From an uncultured Rhizobium sp. (GTDB lineage Bacteria > Pseudomonadota > Alphaproteobacteria > Rhizobiales > Rhizobiaceae), in assembly GCA_945952045.1 (NCBI GenBank), contig CAMFHE010000001.1, positions 324,041 through 388,040 of the forward strand: 64,000 nucleotides of DNA, in the 5' to 3' direction. The notes under the pieces were generated by a model, which was given only the letters and a program-made list of their open reading frames with translations, was not told where the DNA came from and did not search any database. The position numbers and the translations under genes are program-made. Below, piece by piece: positions 52,710 to 61,166 of this stretch. Positions within the stretch are counted from its first letter, which is position 1, and the number at the start of each line of letters is the position of its first letter.

Positions 52710-53483
52710 TCAGAGGATTGTATAGCCGCCGTCGATGACGAGATCGGCGCCGTTGATCATGTCCGCGCCACTGGAGGCGAGGAAGACGGCGGCTGCGGCG
52801 ATTTCCTCCGGATAGGCGAAACGGCCGGCCGGGATACGCTTCTTGGCGGCCTCGCCCTTTTCGCCGGCCCAGGCCTTGCGGCCGAGATCGGTCAGGACGA
52901 TGGTCGGAGAGATGGTGTTGACGCGGATGCCATGCTTGCCCCATTCGGCGGCGAAGGTCTTCGACATGCCGATGACGCCGAACTTCGAGGCGCAATAGGC
53001 GACATGCTCTTCGATGGCGACGGAGCCGGCCTGCGAGGCGAGGTTGACGATCTTGCCGCCCTTGCCGGCCGCGATCATCGCCTTGCCGACAGCCTGGGTC
53101 ACCAGGAAGCTTCCCTTGAGGTTGATGTCGATGGTCTTGTCCCAGTAGTCGAGCGACAGGTCTTCGGCAGGCGCGAGGAAGACGACACCGGCGCTGTTGA
53201 CGGCGATATCGATGCCGCCAAAGCTTGCGACCACATCGGCAATCGCCTTGTTGACCGATTCCGGTTTCGACACGTCGCAGACAAAGGGTTTCGCGCCAGC
53301 GCCCAGTTCGTCGGCCTTGGCCTTGGCGACATCGGCGTTGATGTCGAGCACGGCGACTTTCGCGCCCTTGGCGACGAAGGCGGCGGAAATGGCGGCGCCA
53401 ATGCCCGAGGCGCCACCGGTCACGACGGCAACCTTGCCGGTCAGCGGGAAGTTCAAGTCGATTTCAGGAGCTTTGTCGGTCAT
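52710..53483 (-). CDS. Short-chain dehydrogenase, polyol (threitol/arabitol-type) dehydrogenase
   Basis: This 257-residue classical SDR has VVTGGASGIGAAISAAFVAKG (NAD motif TGxxxGIG near residue 21) and NSAGVVFLAP near residue 95. The catalytic Ser is in NLASQAGS and the YxxxK is in VAYCASKFG near residue 164. The start PLTGKVAVVTGG and overall pattern resemble D-threitol dehydrogenases and GolD-type polyol dehydrogenases, which make the ketose for a DhaK kinase. It is flanked by the importer and dhaK, so it probably oxidises the imported polyol. The exact polyol is not determined. Confidence 0.88.
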   Translation of the reverse strand: MTDKAPEIDLNFPLTGKVAVVTGGASGIGAAISAAFVAKGAKVAVLDINADVAKAKADELGAGAKPFVCDVSKPESVNKAIADVVASFGGIDIAVNSAGVVFLAPAEDLSLDYWDKTIDINLKGSFLVTQAVGKAMIAAGKGGKIVNLASQAGSVAIEEHVAYCASKFGVIGMSKTFAAEWGKHGIRVNTISPTIVLTDLGRKAWAGEKGEAAKKRIPAGRFAYPEEIAAAAVFLASSGADMINGADLVIDGGYTIL

Positions 53484-53511
53484 CTCGTTTCGGGCCTCGG
53501 TCTGGGACGGA

Positions 53512-53577
53512 AGAGGGCAGGGCGGATAAAGCCGCCGTTGGTATGGGAGAGGGCAGGGCGGATAAAGCCGCCCTGCC
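53512..53577. repeat. Duplicated 25-bp element with stem-loop in the rbsB-SDR gap
   Basis: The same 25-base unit, beginning AGAGGGCAGGGCGG, occurs at 53512-53536 and 53548-53572, a 36-base period. The second copy completes a perfect hairpin GGCAGGGCGG-N6-CCGCCCTGCC (53552-53577). It follows the binding-protein stop on the minus strand and may stabilise that mRNA and reduce downstream expression. Confidence 0.7.
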
Positions 53578-53588
53578 GGGATGTCAGA

Positions 53589-54578
53589 TTACTTGCGGGT
53601 TTCGAGAAGCTTGTCGACGTTGTCCTTCGTGACAGGCGTCCACGGAACATTGTAGTTCTTTTCCTTGCCGTCGTTGAACGGCATGTCCGGATACTGTGCC
53701 CAGATCGTCGACTGCGGCTTGTAGTCGCCCTTCTTGGCATGCAGGATCGCCAGATCCATAGCGCCCTGCGCCTGTGCGCTGGCGTCCTGGAGGATCGAGG
53801 TCATCGTGCCTTCCTTGACGGCATGCAGCGCATCGGTGATGCCGTCGATACCGGCAATGGCGAAATCGCCGACGTTGAGCTTGGCGGCCTTGATGGCTTC
53901 GATGGCGCCGAGCGCCATTTCATCGTTCTGGCCAATGACGCCGTTGATCTGGCCGGGATGCGAGGTCAGCCAGTTTTCCATCAGCGTCTGTGCTTCGGCG
54001 CGCGACCAATTGGCGGTCTGGTCTTCCAAAACCTTGACTTCGGGGCACTCGGCGAGCGCCTTCTTGTTGCCTTCCAGGCGCTGGATCTGTGCCGACTGGC
54101 CGATCGGGCCTTCGAGGATCACGACGTTGCCCTTGCAGCCGATCTTGTCGAGCACGGTCTTGGCTTCCATGTAGCCGGAGATCGTGTCGTCGGAGCCGAC
54201 ATAGGCGGCGAGCAGGTCGGAATTGACACGGGTATTGGAGCCGACGACCGGAATGCCGGCATCGCTGGCGGCCTGAACGGCGGTGGCGCCGGCTTCGATG
54301 TCGATCGGCACGAAGATGATCGCGTCGAACTTCTGTGTGATCATCGTGTTGAACTGTTCCTGCTGGACCAGCGCGTCATAACGGCCGTCGAAGACGGTCA
54401 GTTCGACTTCGCCGCTCTTGACGGCCGGATGCTGTTCGAGCGCTGCCGACCAGATCTGCATGAACTCGGCATTGAGGCCGTAAGGGGCGGCGCCGATCTT
54501 CAGCTTCTTGTCCTGCGCCAACGTCGGCGAGGCGAGCAGCGCCGTCGCGGCGGCAAGGGCGATAAGCATTTTCTTCAT
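53589..54578 (-). CDS. Sugar ABC transporter substrate-binding protein (RbsB type)
   Basis: This 329-residue periplasmic protein has a Sec signal peptide (MKKMLIALAAATALLASPTLAQ). A ribose-binding-type two-lobe fold follows, with FDAIIFVPIDIEAGATAVQAA near residue 85, GQNDEMALGAIEAIK near residue 215 and IAGIDGITDALHAVKEG near residue 237. GGAGAAG lies upstream of the ATG at 54578. Substrates of this family include pentoses, polyols such as erythritol, and other small sugars. Context favours a polyol. Confidence 0.92.
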   Translation of the reverse strand: MKKMLIALAAATALLASPTLAQDKKLKIGAAPYGLNAEFMQIWSAALEQHPAVKSGEVELTVFDGRYDALVQQEQFNTMITQKFDAIIFVPIDIEAGATAVQAASDAGIPVVGSNTRVNSDLLAAYVGSDDTISGYMEAKTVLDKIGCKGNVVILEGPIGQSAQIQRLEGNKKALAECPEVKVLEDQTANWSRAEAQTLMENWLTSHPGQINGVIGQNDEMALGAIEAIKAAKLNVGDFAIAGIDGITDALHAVKEGTMTSILQDASAQAQGAMDLAILHAKKGDYKPQSTIWAQYPDMPFNDGKEKNYNVPWTPVTKDNVDKLLETRK

Positions 54579-54699
54579 GATAGTCTTCTCCTCCATTGAG
54601 ATGTCTTTTGCGGATTTCCGGGTATTTCGGACAGCCGAAAGGGCTGCCCGGTTCGATGGCGGGCGATAATCGCTCCGGGCGTGACATGGTCTGGCGGGT

Positions 54700-55704
54700 T
54701 CAGCCGCCGTGATTGCGCTTCTGGTCGAGCATGACGGCGCCGACGATCAGCGCGCCTTTCAAAACCTGCTGGTAGTAGGACTGGATTCCCATGAGATCGA
54801 GACCGTTGTTCATGACGCCGATGATGAGGGCGCCGATCAGCGTGCCGGTGATGCGTCCGACGCCGCCGGACAGGCTGGTGCCGCCGATGACGACAGCCGC
54901 GATGGCGTCGAGTTCATAGGCGATGCCGGCCTGGGGCAGGGCGGAGCCGGTGCGGGCGGCGAGGATCATGCCGGCCAGACCCGAAAGGCCGCCGGAGATG
55001 ATGTAGACCGAGAAGCGCAGGCGGCTGACATTGATGCCGGAGGTGTTTGCGGCATGCGGATTGCCGCCCACGGCATAAATGTAGCGTCCGAAACGCGTGC
55101 GGTTCAGCACCCACCAGGACACGGCGAAGACGATGGCGAGAATGACGACCGGCATCGGGACGCCGGCGATGTTGCCTGTGCCGATCCAGCGGAAATCCGG
55201 CGTCAACGCCGGAACCGGCTTGCCGCCGCCATAGATCAGCGTCAATCCGCGCGCCGCCGAGAGCATGCCGAGCGTGGCGACGAAGGCGGGCACCGAAAAG
55301 CGCGAAACGATGATGCCGACCAGCGCGCCGCAGGCGATACCGACCCCGAGGCCCACCGGAATGGCGATGAAGGGCGAATAGGGCGCGCCGACGATGCCGG
55401 CTGTGGCCGAGCCGGTGGCGAAGCTGGCGCTGACGATGCCGGCCAGCGCCACGACCGAGCCGACCGAGAGATCGATGCCGCGCGTCAGGATCACGAAGGT
55501 CATGCCGATGGCAAGCACCCCGTTGATCGAGGTCTGCAGCAGCACGTTGGAAATGTTGCCGGCTGTCAGGAAGAATTCGTTCGATACCGACAAGATGGCG
55601 GCAAGCAGCAGGAAGGCGAGGAAAATGCCGTATTCCTGAATGATCAATCGGCGCCGCTGTGAGCTGAACAAGCCGTTGCCGGCGGCATTCTCGGTGGAAG
55701 ACAT
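54700..55704 (-). CDS. Sugar ABC transporter permease (RbsC type)
   Basis: This 334-residue membrane protein has eight or more helices. It carries LTRGIDLSVGSVVALAGIVSA near residue 83, the RbsC family signature. VGGNPHAANTSGINVSRLRF near residue 220 is the ATPase-contact loop, and GGTSLSGGVGRITGTLIGAL lies near residue 280. The ATG at 55704 gives the normal N-terminus; the longer frame was rejected. It lies between rbsA and rbsB, the usual order of this transporter class. Confidence 0.92.
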   Translation of the reverse strand: MSSTENAAGNGLFSSQRRRLIIQEYGIFLAFLLLAAILSVSNEFFLTAGNISNVLLQTSINGVLAIGMTFVILTRGIDLSVGSVVALAGIVSASFATGSATAGIVGAPYSPFIAIPVGLGVGIACGALVGIIVSRFSVPAFVATLGMLSAARGLTLIYGGGKPVPALTPDFRWIGTGNIAGVPMPVVILAIVFAVSWWVLNRTRFGRYIYAVGGNPHAANTSGINVSRLRFSVYIISGGLSGLAGMILAARTGSALPQAGIAYELDAIAAVVIGGTSLSGGVGRITGTLIGALIIGVMNNGLDLMGIQSYYQQVLKGALIVGAVMLDQKRNHGG

Positions 55705-55769
55705 GTCATGAACCTCTTTTGAAATCGGGCGCCTATGGTGGCCTTGAACGTTTCGTCGATATCTCGACG

Positions 55770-57251
55770 TCACGTCGACAGATGCACCAGCGTCTGCGCG
55801 TCCGCCTCCTCCCTATGGCAAATTCCGGCCGGCCGTCCCTGGCGCATCACCAGGATGCGGTCCGACATGCCGAGCACCTCGTCGATCTCGGAGGAGATCA
55901 TGACGACCGTGCCGCCGTTTTCGGCGAATTCGCAGATGATGCGATAGATTTCACGCTTTGCGCCGACATCGACGCCGCGCGTCGGCTCGTCGAGCAGCAG
56001 CACTTTCGGATTGCGCAGAAACCATTTGCCGAGCACCACCTTCTGCTGGTTTCCGCCCGACAGGCCGGAAACAGGCATGGTGTCGCGCGCCGCCTTGATG
56101 CGGAAGCGCTCGATCATGTCGCGGCTGGCGGCGGCTTCGCCGGCGCGGTCCATGTTGAAGCGCGGCGACAGTTCCGGCAGGCTGGCGAGGCAGACATTGT
56201 TGCGCACGCTGTCGATCAGATTGAGCCCGGTCTGCTTGCGGTCCTCGGTGACGAAGGCGAGCCCTTGCGCCATCGCATCGGCTGGCTTCTTCACAGCGAT
56301 CGGCGCGCCGTCGAGCTTGATCGTGCCGGCGGACGGTTTGTCGAGGCCGAAGATGCAGTTGAAGATTTCCGTGCGGCCCGAACCCATCAGGCCGTAAATG
56401 CCGAGGATCTCGCCCTTGTGGGCGGTGAAGCTGACATTCTCGATCTTGCCCGGCGCCGAGAGGCCGGCGATTTCGAGCCCGGGAACGGTCGTCGGTGCGT
56501 TGGTCTTGATATATTCCTCGCCGAGCGCGCGGCCGACGATCATCTCGATCAGGCGCGGGCGGTCGATATCGGCGAGATTGCCGCTGTCGACATAGGTGCC
56601 GTCGCGGAAGACCGTGTAGGAATCGGCGATCTGAAAAATTTCCGACAGGCGGTGCGAGACGTAGACGATGCCCTTGCCGTCGGCCTTGAGGCGCTCGATG
56701 GCGGCGAAGAGCTGTTGCGCTTCCTTTTCGCCGATGGCCGAGGTCGGCTCGTCCATGAAGATGACTTCGGCATCGTGGCTCAGCGCCTTGGCAATTTCGA
56801 CGAGCTGTACCTGCGCCACCGACAGGTTCATCATGAACTGGTTGGCGCGGATGTCGAATTCGAGCCGGTCGAGCAGCGCTTGCGCATTGCGGTTCATCGT
56901 CTTGAAATCGATGCCGCCGAAGCGGGCCGAGGGCTCGCGGCCGAGATAGATGTTTTCCGCCACCGTCATGTGCGGAACCGGGCTCAGTTCCTGCTCGATG
57001 ATGGCGATGCCGGCAGCAAGGGCTGCGGCCGGGGTCGAATAGACGACCTCTTGGCCGCGCCGGCGGATGGCGCCGCCGTCGCGATTGTGGATGCCCATGA
57101 GGATCTTCAGGAAGGTGGACTTGCCGGCGCCGTTGCCGCCGCAGAGCGCATGGACCGAACCGGCGCGCAATTGCAGTCGGCCGTTGCGCAATGCGGCAAC
57201 GCCGTTGAACGACTTTTGCAGTGCGTCCACATCCAGCAGCAATTCCGACAT
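55770..57251 (-). CDS. Sugar ABC transporter ATPase, double NBD (RbsA type)
   Basis: This 493-residue protein has two ATPase domains. The first has Walker A CGGNGAGKSTFLK near residue 38, signature LSVAQVQLVEIAKAL and Walker B VIFMDEPTSAIG. The second has a degenerate Walker A (GLMGSGRTE), LSGGNQQKVVLGKWF and LLLDEPTRGVDVGAK, as normal for RbsA/MglA. The ATG at 57251 has GGGAGGA 6 bases upstream. It heads the operon of importer, SDR and DhaK/DhaL genes, and its promoter carries a 16-bp palindrome. Confidence 0.93.
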   Translation of the reverse strand: MSELLLDVDALQKSFNGVAALRNGRLQLRAGSVHALCGGNGAGKSTFLKILMGIHNRDGGAIRRRGQEVVYSTPAAALAAGIAIIEQELSPVPHMTVAENIYLGREPSARFGGIDFKTMNRNAQALLDRLEFDIRANQFMMNLSVAQVQLVEIAKALSHDAEVIFMDEPTSAIGEKEAQQLFAAIERLKADGKGIVYVSHRLSEIFQIADSYTVFRDGTYVDSGNLADIDRPRLIEMIVGRALGEEYIKTNAPTTVPGLEIAGLSAPGKIENVSFTAHKGEILGIYGLMGSGRTEIFNCIFGLDKPSAGTIKLDGAPIAVKKPADAMAQGLAFVTEDRKQTGLNLIDSVRNNVCLASLPELSPRFNMDRAGEAAASRDMIERFRIKAARDTMPVSGLSGGNQQKVVLGKWFLRNPKVLLLDEPTRGVDVGAKREIYRIICEFAENGGTVVMISSEIDEVLGMSDRILVMRQGRPAGICHREEADAQTLVHLST

Positions 57252-57654
57252 GAGCATTCCTCCCGCACCCCCGGTGTATCGCAGGCATTTGCGCCTCACC
57301 GGTTGATGGCGACATTATTCGAATAATGATCGACATTTGTCAATCGTTGGATGAATTTTGCTGAAGTGGGCGCACACTATGGGTAAAATCTATTTATTTC
57401 AGGGCGATAAATGGCCGCTGCTTTCGCGACTGCAATGCAGCATTCGCAAATTAAATTTCGACATTGGTAAAACGCATGTGGAAAGCTGTTAGCGGAAACA
57501 CCGAGAGCTTGTATTTTCAACGGCCTTTCACAACCGTGAAATGGCGGCGCGCAGGTTAGAATGTGTGCTAATGTCAAAATCCGTTGCACAGGCAGGAGCG
57601 GCATGGCCCGCTCGATACCGAAAGCGCTCACTCCGTTATCCGTATCGAACCCGC
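57252..57654. promoter_or_regulatory. Divergent control region of the sugar/polyol operon and a small gene
   Basis: This 403-base region is more A/T-rich than its surroundings. On the minus strand TTGACA (57338-57343) and AATAAT (57314-57319), 18 bases apart, form a likely sigma-70-type promoter for the importer operon. The perfect palindrome CATTATTCGAATAATG (57313-57328) overlaps the -10 box. Further repeats are CTGCA-A-TGCAG (57430-57440) and TTTCAC-AACC-GTGAAA (57526-57541). Confidence 0.55.
57313..57328. promoter_or_regulatory. 16-bp perfect palindrome over the -10 box, candidate operator
   Basis: CATTATTC-GAATAATG reads the same on both strands. Its place over the -10 element suits a repressor site. 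The SorC-DhaK fusion encoded at the end of this locus is the likely binder; this is inference. Confidence 0.6.
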
Positions 57655-57864
57655 ATGTCCAAATTCACGCCTGAAGAACAGCTGATTATCGGCGGCGCCT
57701 ATCAAGTGCTGCTGTCCGAGCCTTGGTTCAATCGCAATGCGATCACCGAACGGGAATTGTTCAAGCTTTTGATTTCCGCCTATCGCGAAGACCCCGGCTC
57801 CCGGGAGGCGCTGTTGGCGCGTTGTGCGGGCGAGGCTGAAAGGCGTTTTGGCCGTCGTCCCTGA
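57655..57864 (+). CDS. Small protein of unknown function (about 69 residues)
   Basis: The predicted protein is soluble, acidic to neutral and helix-rich (MSKFTPEEQLIIGGAYQVLL, then NRNAITERELFKLLISAYRE). It has no signal or membrane segment. The coding look is better from the ATG at 57655 than in the open upstream part to 57541, whose composition is unlike protein. No clear Shine-Dalgarno is seen. It lies between the divergent sugar operon and an EamA transporter. I do not recognise a family. Confidence 0.55.
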   Translation: MSKFTPEEQLIIGGAYQVLLSEPWFNRNAITERELFKLLISAYREDPGSREALLARCAGEAERRFGRRP

Positions 57865-57963
57865 CGACGCGCCGATTTCCAGCCAATTGCGAATAGGATC
57901 ATCGAAACGGCGGCCGTAAACTGCTAAGGACCCGCCATCGATTCCTTTTGCGAAGCCTAACTT

Positions 57964-58848
57964 ATGAAAACCAAGACGCGCGGCTATATCTTCGTCCTTC
58001 TGGCGGTCACCATTTTCGCGGCGCAGGATGGTTTCACCAAATTTCTCGGTGACCGCTATCCGCCGATCATGGTGACGATGGTGCGCTTCTGGGCCTTTGC
58101 CGTTTTCGTGACGATACTGGCTGCGGCGTCGCCGGGCGGGCTGCGCGCGGCAGTGGTGACGCGCCGGCCGGCCTTGCAGATCATGCGCGGCGTGTTGCTG
58201 GTGGCGGAAATCGTGGTCACGGTCTTTGCTTTCAGCCATGCCGGCCTTGCCATGAGCCAGGCGATCTTCCAGGCGACTCCGCTTCTGGTCACCATGCTGT
58301 CGGTGCCGCTGCTCGGTGAGAAAGTCGGCTGGCGACGGGCGACGGCGGTCAGCGTCGGCCTGTTCGGCGTGCTGATCATCCTCAATCCGGTCGGCGTCCA
58401 TTTTGACCTGTCGCTGCTGCTGCCGCTGACGGCTTCTTTCATGTTCGCGATCTACAGCGTCGCCACGCGCGCCGTCAGCCATCACGATTCGGCCGTCACC
58501 AGCGTGTTTTATGCCGGTGTCGCCGGCGCTGTAGCGATTTCGCTCGTCGGTCCCTTCTACTGGACCGCGATCCAGCCCTCCGACTGGTGGGCAATGGCGG
58601 CCCTTTGCGTCTGCGGCACGGTCAGCCATTACTGTCTGATCCGCTCCTACGGTCTTCTCGAGGCAGTGGAAGTGCAGCCGATCACCTATCTCCAGCTCGT
58701 TCTCAGTGTGATCGTCGCAGTCGTCTTTTTCAACGAAAGCGTCGGCTGGAACATGGTGATCGGCGCGATCTTCGTGGTCGGCGCCGGCCTGTTCACCGTG
58801 CTGCGCGAACACCAGTTGGAAAAACGCCGCGCCCTTTCCGGAAACTGA
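57964..58848 (+). CDS. EamA/DMT-family transporter
   Basis: This 294-residue membrane protein has ten predicted helices in two EamA repeats. Landmarks are GYIFVLLAVTIFAAQDGFTK at the N-terminus, ATPLLVTMLSVPLLGEKVGW closing the first repeat and VVFFNESVGWNMVIGAIFVV closing the second. The E-x-x-x-W pattern after each repeat's last loop is usual for the family. It exports metabolites or amino acids in many bacteria. It converges on the aldo/keto reductase gene; no link to that gene is evident. Confidence 0.9.
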   Translation: MKTKTRGYIFVLLAVTIFAAQDGFTKFLGDRYPPIMVTMVRFWAFAVFVTILAAASPGGLRAAVVTRRPALQIMRGVLLVAEIVVTVFAFSHAGLAMSQAIFQATPLLVTMLSVPLLGEKVGWRRATAVSVGLFGVLIILNPVGVHFDLSLLLPLTASFMFAIYSVATRAVSHHDSAVTSVFYAGVAGAVAISLVGPFYWTAIQPSDWWAMAALCVCGTVSHYCLIRSYGLLEAVEVQPITYLQLVLSVIVAVVFFNESVGWNMVIGAIFVVGAGLFTVLREHQLEKRRALSGN

Positions 58849-58911
58849 AGGTTTTTTGGCTAACCGGCCGCCCACATTGAAATTCTGGCCCTAAAGCTAA
58901 TCACGCCGGAC

Positions 58912-59970
58912 TCATGAGGGCAAGTGCGGCCCGAGCAGCACGCGGTCGGCATCGCTCAGGCGGTCGTTTGCCGTATTCAACTGATGCCAGTAGGGATAGA
59001 GGATCGGCGGGGCGCTGACCCTGTCGAGCCGGTCGCGTTCTTCCGCTGTCAGCTTCAGTTCGGCAGCCGCCAGATTGTCGGCGAACTGCTCCGGCGTGCG
59101 TCCGCCGGCGATGACGGATGTGATGCCCGGCCGGCCGATCAGCCAGGCGAGTGCCACCCGCGCCGCCGAGATATTGCGCTCCGCACCGATTTCGACCAGC
59201 GTATCGACGATGTCCCACAGGCGGTTCTCGTCACGGATCGGCGGCTCTGTCCAGCCGGCGAACTGGCGCGTTCCCTCCGGCGCTGACTGGTTGCGGCGAT
59301 GCTTGCCCGAGAGCAGGCCGCCGGCGATCGGGCTCCAGACGAGGACGCCGAGACCCTGGTCGACCGTGATCGGCAGCAATTCGTATTCTGCCTCGCGCGC
59401 TTCAAGCGTGTAATGGATCTGTTGGCTGACGAAGCGGGTGAGGCGATCGCGTTCGCTGACGCCGAGCGCCTTCATGATGTGCCAGCCGGAGAAATTGGAG
59501 CAGCCGACGTAACGCACCTTGCCCTGGCGCACCAGCGTGTCGAGCGCCTCCATGGTTTCTTCGAGCGGCGTAACGCCGTCCCATTCGTGCAACTGGTAGA
59601 GGTCGATGACATCGGTCTTCATGCGCTTGAGGCTGGCCTCGCAGGCGCGGATCAGGTGATAGCGCGACGAACCGACGTCATTGGGATCGCTGCCCATCGG
59701 GAAGCGCGCCTTGGTGGCGATGAGGACGCCGTTCTTTCGCGGCCCGCCGATGATTTCGCCGAGCACCTCCTCGCAGACGCCGTCGGAATAGACGTCGGCG
59801 GTATCGATCAGGTTGACGCCGGCGTCGAGACACATGTCGGTTAGCCGCCGCGCCTCGGCGACGCCGAGGTCGCCGACGGTCTTTGCCCAGCCCTTGCCGC
59901 CGAAGGTCATGGTTCCCATGGTGATGGTCGAGAGTTTGAGGCCCGAGCGTCCCAGCAGCCGATATTCCAT
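58912..59970 (-). CDS. Aldo/keto reductase
   Basis: This 352-residue TIM-barrel reductase has the catalytic tetrad. Asp and Tyr are in NLIDTADVYSDG near residue 55, Lys is in VLIATKARF near residue 84, and His is in DLYQLHEWDG near residue 127. The NADPH-binding segment WLIGRPGITSVIAGGRTPEQ lies in the C-terminal quarter. It reduces aldehydes or ketones with NADPH. It is divergent from an AraC regulator that probably controls it. Its start MEYRLLGRSGLKLSTITMGT is canonical. Confidence 0.92.
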   Translation of the reverse strand: MEYRLLGRSGLKLSTITMGTMTFGGKGWAKTVGDLGVAEARRLTDMCLDAGVNLIDTADVYSDGVCEEVLGEIIGGPRKNGVLIATKARFPMGSDPNDVGSSRYHLIRACEASLKRMKTDVIDLYQLHEWDGVTPLEETMEALDTLVRQGKVRYVGCSNFSGWHIMKALGVSERDRLTRFVSQQIHYTLEAREAEYELLPITVDQGLGVLVWSPIAGGLLSGKHRRNQSAPEGTRQFAGWTEPPIRDENRLWDIVDTLVEIGAERNISAARVALAWLIGRPGITSVIAGGRTPEQFADNLAAAELKLTAEERDRLDRVSAPPILYPYWHQLNTANDRLSDADRVLLGPHLPS

Positions 59971-60095
59971 GTCATCCTCCCTGTTTGCTGGCGAAATGTG
60001 TAGGCTGAAACCGTTAAGCTGCCAATGCCAAAGCGTCGGAATGGCGACAGTGATTGATTCGTCTCGCTGTTGCAGCCTATATCCAGACAGGCGGA

Positions 60096-61079
60096 ATGCA
60101 TGCGGTGGCGGAGGAAAAAGAGCGGGTGCTGCGCTTCACGACGGACGATATTCCCGCCCGCGACCGGTTCGAACACTGGCGCGAGGCGCGGGCCAAAAAC
60201 CTGTTCGGCGTTACCATCGAACTGGCACGGGAAAAGCGTGGCGATTTTCGCGGCCATTTCACTGCCGAGTCTTATGGCGGCGCGATCGTTTCGGAGATGC
60301 AGGCGTCGGCCTATCGGGTCAGCCGCACCGAGCAGGATATCGCCCGTCTGTCCAGCGACAGCCTGTTGCTCGGCTGGCAGGTCGAGGGCGGCGGCTGGAT
60401 GGAGACAGGCCGACGTTCGGCCTTGCATCGCGTCGAAAGCGGCGCCTTCACCGTCGGCCATTCCGAGCAGACCTATTCAGGGACCCCCAGCACGGATCGG
60501 CGTTTCCTGTGGCGCATGATCAAGATCCCGCTTGTCGGATGCGATTTCGCCCCGCCTCTGGCCGATCTCGTCAGCCAGCCGATCGAGACGGCCTATCTGC
60601 GGCCGTTGACCGCCCTGTTTTCGGCCATCGGTGCGCGCGATCCGACGATTCCCGATCCTGCCGCCGGCATTGAGGCAATCGGCCGGCTGGCGCTGGTGGC
60701 GACGGGCAAGCTTTCCCATCACGAGCCCGAGAACCGCGCGGCGTTGCGCCTGGCGCTGCTGCAGGCCGCGCGCGCCATCCTGAGGCGCGATCTTGGCCGT
60801 CCCGATCTCTCCCCATTCCTCGTCGCGCGAGAACTCGGCGTGTCGCCGCGCCAGCTGCATATCCTGTTCGAGCCCTCCGGCCTTTCTTTTGCCCGCACGC
60901 TGACCGGTTTCCGGCTGGAGCGCGTGCTGAACCTCTTGCTTCATCGGCCGGAGCGGACTGTTGCCGATATCGCCTATGCTTGCGGCTTCGACAGTCTGGC
61001 GACCTTCTACCGCGCCTTTCGCGCCGCCCATGGCATGACGCCGCTCGACATGCGGTCCTTGCGACCGGTGGCAATTTGA
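60096..61079 (+). CDS. AraC-family transcriptional regulator
   Basis: This protein of about 327 residues has an N-terminal ligand-binding region of the AraC-binding-like type (FTTDDIPARDRFEHWREARA near residue 15). A C-terminal double helix-turn-helix covers about 225-325 (ELGVSPRQLHILFEPSGLSF, then VADIAYACGFDSLATFYRAF). The first part resembles the FeaR/NahR-like AraC_binding_2 domain. The ATG at 60096 has AGGCGGA upstream; 60054 is an alternative. It is divergent from the aldo/keto reductase and probably regulates it. Confidence 0.9.
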   Translation: MHAVAEEKERVLRFTTDDIPARDRFEHWREARAKNLFGVTIELAREKRGDFRGHFTAESYGGAIVSEMQASAYRVSRTEQDIARLSSDSLLLGWQVEGGGWMETGRRSALHRVESGAFTVGHSEQTYSGTPSTDRRFLWRMIKIPLVGCDFAPPLADLVSQPIETAYLRPLTALFSAIGARDPTIPDPAAGIEAIGRLALVATGKLSHHEPENRAALRLALLQAARAILRRDLGRPDLSPFLVARELGVSPRQLHILFEPSGLSFARTLTGFRLERVLNLLLHRPERTVADIAYACGFDSLATFYRAFRAAHGMTPLDMRSLRPVAI

Positions 61080-61166
61080 TAAAAGGCAAGGCTTTGCGCG
61101 GAATGAGAAGACCGGCGTCGCGGCGGCGTGATAGGGCGCGCTGATCCGTCTGCGAGGTGCCTGTTC

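Noticed and set aside
52932..54599. A 555-codon open frame on the plus strand
   Set aside because: It is antisense to the SDR and RbsB-type genes and crosses the duplicated stem-loop.
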